From assembly GCA_963576785.1 (NCBI GenBank), contig OY756142.1, positions 1,426,001-1,490,000 of the forward strand: 64,000 nucleotides of DNA, given 5' to 3'. Shown here in pieces: positions 52,033 through 62,919 of this stretch (within the stretch, counting starts at the first letter, position 1; each line of letters starts with the position of its first letter). The DNA is from Chlorophyllum brunneum. Taxonomy: Eukaryota > Basidiomycota > Agaricomycetes > Agaricales > Agaricaceae. The notes under the pieces were generated by a model that saw only the letters and a list, made by a program, of their open reading frames with translations, was not told the origin of the DNA and did no database searches. A program made the translations under genes and the position numbers.

Positions 52033-53038
52033 CTATACTTCTACTGTCATGGGCGCAATATCCCCTGCTTGAACCAGCTTTTTTGCCTGACCTAAGACCT
52101 CGTAGCCACTCCAAAACTTGGGCAGTTCATTCCCTGGCACGAATAACCGCTCCACACCCTCCTCTGTAATGACACACATACGAACCACACCTCCTGATGA
52201 GCCATCGCGGGACATTGCAAGCGCAAGAGCTGAGAGGAGAGAGAGATTTTGACAGGTAGTGGATGAAGCGTGGAAAGGGTGCTTACTGTTTTTTACGAAC
52301 TCGACCGTCTCATCCCTGCCCCATCCTTCCTTATAAGTGGCATCACAATAGCCATACACGTAGGTCGAACCAGAGCCTATGGTACAGGTATTGAAGGAGG
52401 CACGATCACGATACGTAAAGCGGACATACCACCAATAGCCCAAGGCTGGCGGAACAAACCGCCGCCAAGAGGAATATTATACACACTCGGACCAACGTCC
52501 TTGTCCCATCCTGCGACGATAATACCTGCACTTAACGTGTCCTTGTTCTCGTAGCATATACGTTGGAAGAGCGCAGCTGCGGTATGCACTGAGGGAGGTC
52601 CACCAGATGTTTGACTACAGCACGCAAGCCATTAGACCGTCCGCAGAGGATCCGGTGTGAGACTACATACGTGTGCATTTGTAGTTGATAGTGCACGGCA
52701 TCAGCGACGGCTTGCGTGTCTGCTGCTGAGCCTGAGCGACAGCAATAGATGCGGTCATGGACATGTGTGAGTTTGTCTGTTACTCGATTCGCCTGCAATG
52801 GTTGATATAGCGATTAGCCCGGGGAAACTGTCAGAGACGAAATGCGGGCGCACGATATAGCTCCCTGTTGTTGTTCTAGAGTCTGCGCCAATGACGACTC
52901 CATTGTCAAACTGGACAGCCATAATGGAGGTCTATATCGCAGGGCCGTTTAGTTTGTAGTTTCCTGAGAGAAATTGGAATAGCATACGCCAAGGTTGACC
53001 TCGCCGGTCTTGAGCCTGTTCATGTCGATGTGGTCCAT
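52033..53038 (-). CDS. PRE3: 20S proteasome subunit beta1 (caspase-like)
   Basis: Catalytic beta1 subunit of the 20S core, with post-acidic cleavage. It starts [19 protein letters not shown] at 53038; the propeptide is cleaved before the Thr in GTSIMAVQF, which is the N-terminal nucleophile. Conserved segments are [96 protein letters not shown] and [19 protein letters not shown]. The catalytic Lys lies within TDKL. It ends [10 protein letters not shown]. At least five introns. Its promoter is shared with RPN12. Confidence 0.95.
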
Positions 53039-53085
53039 TGAGAAGAGAGATGACGCGTCGGGAGACTGATCAAATCAGCACGCGT

Positions 53086-53184
53086 CATCCTTTGCACCTC
53101 GTCCTTTGCACCTCGTCCTTTGCACCTCATCCTTTGCACCTCATCCTTTGCACCTCATCCTTTGCACCTCATCCTTTGCATCCT
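53086..53184 (+). repeat. 14-base tandem repeat in the PRE3/RPN12 promoter
   Basis: Six full copies of a 14-base unit (CATCCTTTGCACCT with C/G variation at one base) and a seventh partial copy follow at exact 14-base spacing; TTTGCA begins at 53091, 53105, 53119, 53133, 53147, 53161 and 53175. The array fills most of the 150 bases between the divergent start codons. Read on the minus strand each unit contains AGGTGCAAAGG. Confidence 0.9.
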
Positions 53185-53188
53185 CCCA

Positions 53189-54269
53189 ATGCCTCCCCAG
53201 CACAACCTTCGCACCCTCTACACAGAGCTCATTCGCTCCTTTACTGCACAACCCTGCGATATCACTAAATGTGGTGCTTTGCTTTCCCGGCTCAAGGTAC
53301 AGCCTCGATGGTGTGCAATCGTCAAATTGGTTTGTTAATCAGGGTACGAGCTAGATGGGCCTCATTGAAGCTGGCTTGCTACTCCCTCAAGGAGAACCCA
53401 ACCTGAACGACCTCTCAGTCGCTCGTATGTCCACATACTGTCAGTTCTTTCCAGGTCATCAATAACACTCCGCCCAGGCGATATTCTCGAAATAGGTGCA
53501 TTCTGGAGTATCCGTGCCAGAGATGTTCCTTCCTTCGACCGCTACTTCTCCCAACTTCAAACTTTCTACACCGACTTTGGGTATGCAAAATCCTATGTGT
53601 TCTCCCGACAAAAACTCTCATTTAGTTCACTCGAATTTATTCAGCTCTGTCCTTCAGCCATCCAAACGTGAATATCCCATCCGTGGCCTCAACCTCATCC
53701 GCCTGCTAACTCAGAACCGCATCGCCGAGTTCCATACGACACTTGAAAGCCTTCCCCTTTCCGCGGATGCTATTGCAGAGAACCCCTTCATCAGCCATCC
53801 TGTCAATCTCGAACGATGGTTGATGGAAGGCAGCTACAGTAAGGTCTGGAATGCACGCGAAGAGGCACCGGCGGAGGAGTACAAGTTTTTCGTCGATAGT
53901 TTGATGGGCACCATACGGTACGTCCCTTTTTCCAGGTCGAGCGAAACCTGACAATGGATCTCCTAGGAATGAAATTGCGAGTTGTGGTGAGGCTGCGTAC
54001 GAGAGTTTACCACTCAAAGACGCCGCCACCCTCTTGTTCTTCCCCAATCGCTCGGATCTCCTGAGGTTTGCAGAAGAGGTACCGTCCCGTTGACCATACA
54101 AATATTTATCTCATCTTGATACCTTACTTCGTAGCGCGGCTGGCAAGTGAATTTGACTGCCGGAACAATATCCTTCACCAAGAAAGGGGAGGAAAAAGTA
54201 GAGATACCCAAGCAGAAGCTCATTTCTGCTTCCCTAGCGTACGCACGGGAACTTGAGCAGATCGTATAG
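53189..54269 (+). CDS. RPN12: 26S proteasome regulatory subunit Rpn12 (PSMD8)
   Basis: Lid subunit of the 19S regulatory particle. It starts MPPQHNLRTLYTELIRSFTAQP directly after the 14-base repeats. Exons join [58 protein letters not shown], the PSMD8 signature REYPIRGLNLIRLLTQNRIAEFHTTLE, NPFISHPVNLERWLMEGSYSKVWNA, AAYESLPLKDAATLLFF and GWQVNLTAGTISFTKK. It ends YARELEQIV. The C-terminal part is the PCI/CSN8-type domain. Five or so introns. Length of about 270 residues agrees with the family. Convergent with PRE10. Confidence 0.93.
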
Positions 54270-54360
54270 AAACGTTACACCCAGAATAATGTTCACGATT
54301 GTAATCCCAACACCAGGAGAAATGGATTGTAAAACTGGTATATACAGACAAGATTACACT

Positions 54361-55417
54361 TTACTCAAACGTCTCCAGAGCTGCTTTTGCTTTTGCTTCG
54401 GCGTCTTGCTGCAGGTCTTTGGGCACCTGTAGGTGCACATTGCCCGTTTCTTGTCCGATCCACGATAGTTCGAGTTCAAATTCCTTTTCCTTTGCGTCTT
54501 CATGTACAAGGTATATACTAGCTCGGAGGTTAGCTCAACGAAAACCTAAGGCAAGGAATAAACATACATTCGAGCAGCTTCGTAAACAGCTTCTCGTGTG
54601 GTCAGTTCTGAGAGCTTGAGTTTCTCAAGTTCCGTCTTGGCGAGCTGACGACCCTTGCCCACAGCGGCTCCGTTGTAACCCTGGTAAGATGTGAGAATGC
54701 TGAAATAAGGTTCATGGATTTACTCACAAAGTATACACCACTGGGTTCTACGACATAGAGTGATGGTCCATCCTTATCGACAGCTCCTAGGATGGTGCCG
54801 ATTCCAAAAGGCCGGACAGACGAGTAGAGCGTATATGCTTGGGTATACAGTCCCAAGCGATCGGCGAGAATCTGCTTCCATGAAATGATCTTGAGTGTCT
54901 ACCACTTAGGGTGGGTATTATCGCACCTTCAGCGGCGTTGGAGCATCATAGGCATCTCGGTAGTTGACCGCTTCGTCCCGGGCCCGATTCGCAATGTGTC
55001 TACCATCCGCGAGCAAACCTGCTGTAGCCTGTTCCCCTATCGCACTGAGTTGAGTGAAGTGTTAGGATGAAGTACGCACCAAACCGATGTGCCGGTCTAT
55101 TGTCTGTATTCTCCGATTGGCTTCGGGTACGAGGAGTTTGGAGTGAATGAGTTTCTCGACCGCAAGGACGATACCATCTTTCACTTTAAGACCGATTGCA
55201 GTCCTGGAATTACGTTATTATTTTGAATTCGTAAGAACGGAATTGCTAGAACGCACCCAGAGTTCTCGACAGCCTTTGTCGCATATTCGACCTGAATGGG
55301 AACGGTCAGCAGGTGGGCTTACCCACAGCCTACTCGGTGAAGAGTTACCTGGAATATACGACCATCTGGAGAGTATGTACTCGCTGAAAGGTCGTAGCCA
55401 GTGCCAATGGAAGTCAT
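54361..55417 (-). CDS. PRE10: 20S proteasome subunit alpha7
   Basis: Alpha-ring subunit (PSMA3/Pre10 type). It starts [35 protein letters not shown] with the N-terminal alpha-subunit signature [13 protein letters not shown], which gates the channel. It continues [47 protein letters not shown], the [20 protein letters not shown] block, [56 protein letters not shown], and ends KAALETFE. The ATS/STY start and the tail point to alpha7 rather than other alpha subunits. Six or more introns. The gene is divergent from NUP82, 114 bases apart. Confidence 0.92.
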
Positions 55418-55531
55418 AGTCGAGAGTGAAACAGAGCAAGCGACGCGCAAGCGGAACGCGTCAGTACAAGCGTGGGAAAATCGGCGCGCCATGCATCAGT
55501 TCATGCCACAGCCAGGTCTAACAAAACCCCC

Positions 55532-58495
55532 ATGAATCCAGACAACGAGTGGAACGAAATCCTCAAAGGTCACCCTATATTCTCTCTGCCCAAGCCCTTC
55601 AGAGGCCCTGCGGCTGAGGCGCAGGCCGTGCTGGAGCTCTCGACAAACACGCTCCCTCAATTCATGAAGGTCGATGCTCTAGACGACGGGCCAATGCCTT
55701 CAGGCAGAAGACAGACTATGGTGCTAAAGGACGCCGACTTGATTGTAGCTGCTGGGAAGGAGACTCGTATGACCTCGTTGGGTGACACGAAACTTGGCCA
55801 GAGTACGAGAAAAACCTACAAGGTATCTGAAACCTGACCATGTCTACCCATTCCACCACACTCAACACCACTCGCGCGTATAGGCACTACATACTCCCAA
55901 TGTCCAGTTTGAAATCCACCAAATCTCGTTGAATCCCAATGGCAAATTGCTCGCTGTTGCTGGTGCCTTTCAGGTAGCGGTCGTTGTCCTCCCCCGACCC
56001 GGCTTTATGCGCTTGGTTCCTGAAACGATAGACTGCAAGTATGCGCTTGTTCTACCTAGTCTAGAATGTGACTGACTGGGGCGGTTTCAGGTCTGTACAA
56101 GTTGGCCAGTTCTATCATGCGTCGGAGAATTCAGCGCCCATAGCTAAGATTGACTGGCATCCCTGGGGTGAGGCAGCGTCAACCTTGCTTGTCATGACAG
56201 CGGACGGGAAGTTGCGGTTAGTGCCACATGCATAATCTCATTTCTTCACTCATTTGTGGGCAGGGAGTATGATATCTCTGTAGACACTGAAGAACCACAG
56301 CAGGTCCTGTCTTTTGTCACAGAACGCAAGTCGAAATCCTATCTTGCTGAGGACGCATCCGAACGCGAGGTCGTATCGTTTGCGCTTGGTAAAGGTCGAG
56401 CGGACTGGGGTCCCTTGACAGTATATGCACTCATGAAATCTGGTGACATATACGCTATTTGTCCTTACCTTCCTAAAAACGCGTACGTTTCAGCCTCCCA
56501 TCAATCGACCTTTTTAACAACATCGTCCAGTTGCATACCTTCGTCCTATATACATTCTCTGGAATGTTTCATTTCTGCTAAACAAGAGTTTCTCGCCCAA
56601 GACGCCTCAAAAATAACGCTAAACCTTAGCACCATTTACGACTACCAACAAAAATACGTATCCGCACTCCTCCGACAACTTCCTCCAGGTACAGTATTCC
56701 CTGCAACGTCCCGAGCTGTTCCTATCCATCCTCCCTCTTCTATCAAGTTGCCACTTGCCAGACAAGGTCCATTTCTGCTACAACCTGAACCTCGGATATT
56801 AGAGGGTAGCGACGGAGGGGATGCGACCGATATAACCTACTTGGCCTTTGGAACGGAGGAAGACGATGATCCTGAGTGTGAAGGTAATCCGACGGAGCAT
56901 TTGGGTATCGTTATTGTTTCGTATCGGGATGGAAAGGTGGATCTGTTTTTGGATGTGGAGAAAGTCGAGGCTCGTTGGGAGGTCAAAAATGTATGTGGCA
57001 GCCAGGTGCCTTCCCACTTGTACTGACAATCGTGTTCAGTCATTGAATCATGATCTACCGATGCTTGCAGTGTATGAAACAATTGACCTCGGAATATTGT
57101 CAGCTATCAGCTCAGACACCGACAATCACTTGGACCTTCTTCAAGCGAACCATCCCGTTTTATTCCTTGACCCCATTCACGATGACACACTATATGTGTA
57201 TCACGCGTTTGGTGTGCATGCACTACAGATAGGGCTGGTACTCCAGCACTTAGCCATTGCCCTACGGGAGGAGGATGACGATGCTGTGTTGGATGAGGCT
57301 CTCCAAACCCCAGTCGAGACTCTTGTGCGACCACTGCTGACCACATTCTCTGTGGAACGAAAGTGCGTCCAATTACATTAGTTACGATGCTTGTTTCCTA
57401 CTGAAAGATCCTCTCCAGGTCGTCCAATCCCATCATCGGAGTCACGCTGCCCAATGACGTTTACCTCAGCTATAGTATCCTTATCCTGTCGTCTTCCATG
57501 CGAATATCTGTCTTCCCGTTGACCCTACGCTCAGAATCATCCCACGAAGTTGGTGCAAAAACGTCGTCGGCATTGCCAGCGGAAGATACACTGGCAGAAA
57601 AGACCAGCTGGCTAATACCCGTCGAAGGCCCGCCATCTCCCTTTGCATCGCTTCTGGCACCAGAGCCATACCATGTACCTTCTATCTTGAGTGGCAATGG
57701 TCTCCCAAGCATGCCCAAGCATTCACTGCCTGCACCTGATGCATCTAAAGAGATTGTCCTAACACCAGACGTGATACGATATCTCGCGCAGGCATCTCGA
57801 CATATCTCTTCACAAATAAGAGAAATTAAGGTGGCTTATTCTGCAGCGGAACTCCGCACGCAGCTTCAACGAGAAGAAGTAAAGAGTCTGGTGAATGCAG
57901 CAAGGACGATGGACAACAAGGTCGAAGCACTGAAGAATCAGAGGAAAGTGGCGGCGGACACACGCATTGAACAAATGCAGAAGACCCAAAAAGACCTTCT
58001 TCCACGCCTCGATCGGCTACTCACCGCGTTGATGAAGAAAGCTTCGCCAGAACTGAGCGAGCATGAAACTAAGTGGTTCGAAGAGTTGAAACGCATGAAA
58101 CAGGAGGTACTGGGTCATGGCAAATATGATGATGGGTCCTTGGTGGCTAAGACTAGGCAGGCAAGTCACACCATTGCGCTGGACATAACGAGTATTTTGA
58201 CAATATTTCAGCTCGAGAAAGAATACGCTCGCATTACACCGGCCTTCGAGGCACTGTTGGAGAAAGAGGCGCAGAGGAGAGATAAGCTTGCAGAGACCAA
58301 TGGCCGCCTCGGCTTTTCACAAGCGTTTAACTTCGGTCAGCGTTCGAACACCGAGTAAGCCGGACCTTCTGTTTTTGTTTACTCCACTCACAGTGACACG
58401 ATAGACGAACAAAGATTACTGGCTTAGAAAAAGAAATTTCCAGACTAGCGGAACAGTTAGACGTGGCCCTCGGGAAACCGCCACAGACAGAATGA
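55532..58495 (+). CDS. NUP82: Nucleoporin Nup82/Nup88-like
   Basis: Cytoplasmic-face nucleoporin, partner of Nsp1 and Nup159 in mRNA export. It starts MNPDNEWNEILKGHPIFSLP at 55532. The N-terminal beta-propeller shows NVQFEIHQISLNPNGKLLAVAGAFQVAVVVLPRPG, HASENSAPIAKIDWHPWGEAASTLLVMTADGKLREYD, REVVSFALGKGRADWGPLTVYALMKSGDIYAICPYLP. The C-terminal 300 residues are coiled-coil: DKVEALKNQRKVAADTRIEQ and LEKEYARITPAFEALLEKEAQRRD, ending LDVALGKPPQTE. Introns near 55820-55885, 56040-56090, 56225-56265, 56988-57038 and 57363-57418. The propeller segments HPxF near the start and WHPWGE are typical of the family. Confidence 0.85.
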
Positions 58496-58579
58496 TCCCC
58501 CAGCAGAAATCGGCTATATGTGTTCTGCCCCTCACCTCCGTCCGTTCCTTCTCTCCGTGTTACCTGTCCCACCATCTTT

Positions 58580-61214
58580 CTAGTAAACATATCGGACTAA
58601 GATCACTCAAGTTAGTCAATGTTATTAACCGCGGCTGTTTCACTCACAGTCTGCATTCTCTTGATCGGTTAAATCATCAAAGGCATGCCGGTGTGTGAGA
58701 TTTTCGTCCTGTACATCACTTCAGTTAGAATTCTCTCTTGGAGACTGGTGGTGCCCACCAAGTTTTCGCCGCTCGACTTGCTGGGTGCTATTGCTTGAGC
58801 TCGACGCTTGAGACCGTTCTGCCGCATTAGACGAAGTCGCAAGAAGACAGCTGCAATCAGCTGAACTCCATAAACAACGATGTGGACGATGAAAGCCTTG
58901 AAGTATCGCGGCGCATCATTACTTCTGAATACTGCAAGTTCCACCATCAGATCCTAAGCAACGCATTATATGCCACCTGCACTCCACCTTGCGGCCCAAT
59001 AGCGTTGCCGACAGCCCAAGCGCTATAGACTATCAGCTCTTGCTCCAACAGGTCGATATTGTAGAATTTACATGAAGACCAAACTGGAAGCAAGGACCTG
59101 TTTGGTTCTCTGTCGATTACATGTGAGTTGCCGCAGCAACAGGAATAACGCAATTTGTTGACATACGCCTCCTACATTTCCGGTCATAACTGCAAGATTG
59201 AGGACTGCGACTGCACCAAACCCTTGCATACAGCTAGTAAAGTCAATAAAGTAGTCCAGCACACTACAGCCGGTAGACTTACTAAAATGCCATGAGAAGA
59301 CCGACTTTGGTATTCGGTTTTGTTGGGACACAGAGGAAAACAATAGTGCCCGCAATATTGGGAAGGGTATATATCTGGGACACAGGGAAGGTTCAATCGT
59401 AAAAGCCCGACTCAAATTTCAGCACTCACACACGCCAAAAGGAGTTTTTGACCATATCTTTTGGACAAATATGCCGCACTGAATAAGAAGATCATGATGA
59501 TAACACCTACCCAATGGTCAGTCACATGCTTGTAACAGAGACCCCCACTCCACCTTGTGCGATAGCGAGAAGGTATGTCTGCAGTTGTGTGAATCCCTAC
59601 AACTAGCAATCAAGTTGCGGCTGGCTGAAAACCGAGACATCACCCACGAAGGCATTGATAATGATGTTGGAGAATGCACCCAGTCCCCCCGTTGGGAGGG
59701 CGTTCGTGAAAGATATCAAGGTGACCGCCCACACAGTGGGGTCCTTGAAAGCTTCCACTACAGTTCAATAAGACCTCCACGATAACGCATCTGTGCAATG
59801 TAAGCTCACTGGCTTGGTATATCTACAGGGAATATCGGGTTAATCCACCTCAGCTCTGTGATACACCAATGGAGTAGAAGCGTACCTTGAAAGTCTTATT
59901 CTGAATACCGGTGTCATTCTTTCTAACCCTTTCTGCCATAAGTAGCCGGTCCTCGAGTGAAAAACATTTGGCATGCATTGGGCTATCGGGCATCCAAAAC
60001 AAGATGAACAGCCCCCAAGCAAATGTGACACAGCCTAAGAGCTGGCGCCTGAGGATTGAGCCGCAGTACCCATGTTTGAGGGACAAACACCCACCGTAAA
60101 AAGGACCTGCCAATTCTTGAGCGCAGCACCCTCGATGTGAGCTATTCCATATGCTATTAGACCTCCCACACATTGCTGGAACCCGTTCATAGAATAGAAG
60201 GAACCAATAACCAGAGCCTGCTCTTCTCTCGTGTACCACATTGTTGACCTGTAACGGTCGTGACTCAATGAACAGCGAAGGGAACGAGGATTCTACAAAC
60301 AGGAAGACAAAGGCTGGTTGACAGACACACTCGAAGATACCAAGCAGGGTGCGAACAACGACAAGTCCAGTAAAGTTTGTGCATGCAGCTGTGCATGCAA
60401 GCACAGCACCCCACGCCATAATACTAGACATATTTGTTTGAGTGGAACCAAGATAAAAATCAGATAAACATACTTGAAAGCGAGGTACTTCGCAATCGGC
60501 AGTCGCTGAATCAACCTATTCGTTGGAAATTCCCAGATTAAGCTGCAAGACGTTCAGCGAGAAGTCATCGGCATTCAAGTCCGGAGAAAATGTACATTGC
60601 AATGTAGACTAGAAAAAGAATCAACACGAGAGAAGTGGGTGGAGAAACTACGGGATTGCTTACCACATGTCGTTAGCCAGGCATATTCCTGACCCTTCAG
60701 ATGTGCGTCTTCTCGTATTCCCATGATGGACGCGAAGTTGATAGTCCTACCAATGGGTGAGTTTGGTGTTGTGAGATCGCATTACACTAAAGGTACCCTT
60801 TGTCCAATGTCTGGGCGACTAGATACGGTGTTAGGTTGATTTTTTCTACATAGGCTCAACTGACTGACAGTATGTAATCACCATGACGGTCTTGCGTGAG
60901 GGGCATGAGGGAGATATTCTACAGGGTCAGAGGCCAGGAACCACACATACCAATACGCGTTTATGTATCAACCATCGAAGTCGTCGGTTAGTTGCTTCAT
61001 CGATGGTCTGCCCCTTCATCTTGGATGCCTGGGCCAAAAATTCTGCGACCTCCGCATCAATTCCTCTATGCAGAGCTGAAGGAGTCAGTCGGATTTCCCA
61101 GACAACCCATCCGTTGACCGGCTTACCTGCATAATCCTGAGTGGAGCCACTCCGAAGGGAATGGACATCATCTGGAGATTCCTTGTGCTGTATGATAGAA
61201 CAATTTTCGGCCAT
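58580..61214 (-). CDS. MFS transporter, Dal5/allantoate permease family
   Basis: Second transporter of the Dal5/anion:cation symporter family, intron-rich (ten or more). It starts MAENCSIIQHKESPDDVHSL at 61214. Landmarks are ATNRRLRWLIHKRV, TINFASIMGIREDAHLKGQEYAWLT, LIWEFPTNRLIQRLPIAKYL, RTLLGIFECVCQPAFVFL, MWYTREEQALVIGSFYSMNGFQQ, GLFILFWMPDSPMHAKCF, RVRKNDTGIQNKTFK, VWAVTLISFTNALPTGGLGAF and IAGTIVFLCVP. The C-terminus is spliced to HAFDDLTDQENAD and, across an intron at 58597-58647, FRYVY, the conserved end of the family; the stop is at 58580. Position next to GH105 suggests uptake of pectin breakdown products. Confidence 0.85.
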
Positions 61215-61512
61215 GGTGCTCCTAGTAGCTGGTGGCTGGAAAAGTCGTCTTACTAGCCTGCTTCTGTAGGGCTGATAAAATACAGCTCTAGGTGAAATCA
61301 AGCACGGCTACCGGCAAAACCCATGACTTCCAGAGAAGCCACGTTAACAGAGACCACAGAGGACACTTCTATAGGATCTTTCTCCAAGAGCGAGATATTC
61401 TTGACCAGATGACATTCCTAGGCGTGAAACGCCCGGTCCGCGGGCCGCTCGGAAAGAACGCGCTAGTGATACATAAACACCGGATGGCGGTCTCACCGCC
61501 AGAACGTTAACG
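61215..61512. promoter_or_regulatory. Shared promoter of the transporter and GH105 genes
   Basis: A 298-base gap between divergent start codons. Joint regulation is inferred from orientation only. No clear operator was identified. Confidence 0.4.
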
Positions 61513-62890
61513 ATGTCTTCCAGGGTGATAGACCCAAGGAAGAGGTATACCTTGGCGCTAATCAGTAAACTGATCGACTGCCTTGTTAATATCAAAGATG
61601 AAACGGGCGAATTCTTGCTTCGACTAGAAGATGGGCGGGTTATTGACACGAAGGGATGGAACGACTGGGAAGTGAGTACTATCCGTCAAACACGGGCTGA
61701 TTCTTACTCACGAGACAGTGGACCCATGGAGTAGGTAGGGCTTTTGTTATTCCATGCGCGCGTTGCCCCATTATTCTGATGGGTTGACAGGGTTATACGG
61801 ACTCTTTCAGTACTTCCAAATCAATGGGGACAAATCGGTGTTGAACATTTGTCTGAACTGGTTCGAAGTCCAATTTGAGCTAGGGACGACGAAAGTAAGT
61901 AATTTACGTTGATGATACAGCAGGAAATAACAGAGCTACCCGCGTAGAACGTGAATACAATGTCCCCACTTCTGACTGCTGCATACCTCCATGAGGGTGG
62001 TCACAAAAACTACACTGCCCATTTGGAGGCGTGGGCAGAGTGGGTAATGTACCGAATGCCACGCACGGAAGAGGGTGGTCTTCAGCATATAACCTATTTG
62101 GTCGACAACTATCAACAGCTTTGGGATGATACATTGATGATGACAGTTTTACCATTGACAAAAATTGGTTTAGTCCTGGGTAGAAAGGAGTACATCGAAG
62201 AGGCAAAGAGGCAGTTCTTGGTTCAGTAAGTCAATCGGTCAGTGTAAAACTTGATAAGCGCTTAGCTGATTTGGGTGCGTTTAGCATTAAATATCTCCAA
62301 GATACAACTACTGGTCTCTGGTTTCACGGTGAGTCGTTATAGTTAAATCTATCTCCCAGTCCTTCTCAGGTTCCTCTGTAGGTTGGACTTTCGATGGCCG
62401 TCATCACTTCGGTCGCGCCAGATGGGGTCGTGGAAATTGCTGGGTAACGGTGGCCATCCCGGACTTCATCGAATTGTTGGGGTTGGGACGAGACGACGGT
62501 CTTCGCAAGTATCTTGTCTCATCCCTGAAGGCCCAAGTCGATGCATTGATCAGATTGCAAGACGAAATCACAGGACTTTGGCATACAATTCTTGATGATC
62601 CAGCCAGTTACCTGGAGGCGTCTGCGACTGCAGGGTTTGCTTATGGAATCCTGAAAGCCATCCGGCTTGGGCTTCTTCCGAGGGAGCAAAGGTATATTGG
62701 AGCGGCCGAAAGGGCAATCCAAGCGATAAAGGATAATGTATCGGAGATAGGAGAGCTGAAGCAAGTTTCCTTTGGGACGCCAGTGTTTGATGATATTGAA
62801 AACTATAAGACCATTCCCCTCACGAGCATGCCATATGGACAGAGCCTCGCCCTACTTTCCCTAACAGAGCACCTCAGGACTCTGTTGTGA
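61513..62890 (+). CDS. GH105 unsaturated rhamnogalacturonyl hydrolase
   Basis: Six-hairpin glycosidase of family 105, which removes unsaturated galacturonyl residues from rhamnogalacturonan or related oligosaccharides after lyase cleavage. The start MSSRVIDPRKRYTLALISKL is at 61513. It continues NIKDETGEFLLRLEDGRVIDTKGWNDWEWTHGVGLYGLFQYF across an intron at about 61673-61725, then AAYLHEGGHKNYTAHLEAWAEWVMYRMPRTEEGGLQHITY, the catalytic region LWDDTLMMTVLPLTKIGLV with its Asp pair, TGLWFHGWTFDGRHHFGRARWGRGNCWVTVAIPDFIELL, LWHTILDDPASYLEASATAGFAYGILKAIRLG and YGQSLALLSLTEHL. Four or five introns. No signal peptide, so intracellular. Confidence 0.9.
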
Positions 62891-62919
62891 TTATCATTGC
62901 AGTTGGAAGAAACTCACGA

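Noticed and set aside
53086..53184. CRISPR-like array
   Set aside because: Direct repeats have no unique spacers and the genome is eukaryotic.
53038..53268. Plus-strand reading frame encoding repeats of the type CTSSFAPHPLHL
   Set aside because: It is translation of the 14-base promoter repeat; since 14 is not a multiple of three all frames stay open by chance, and it overlaps the real RPN12 start.
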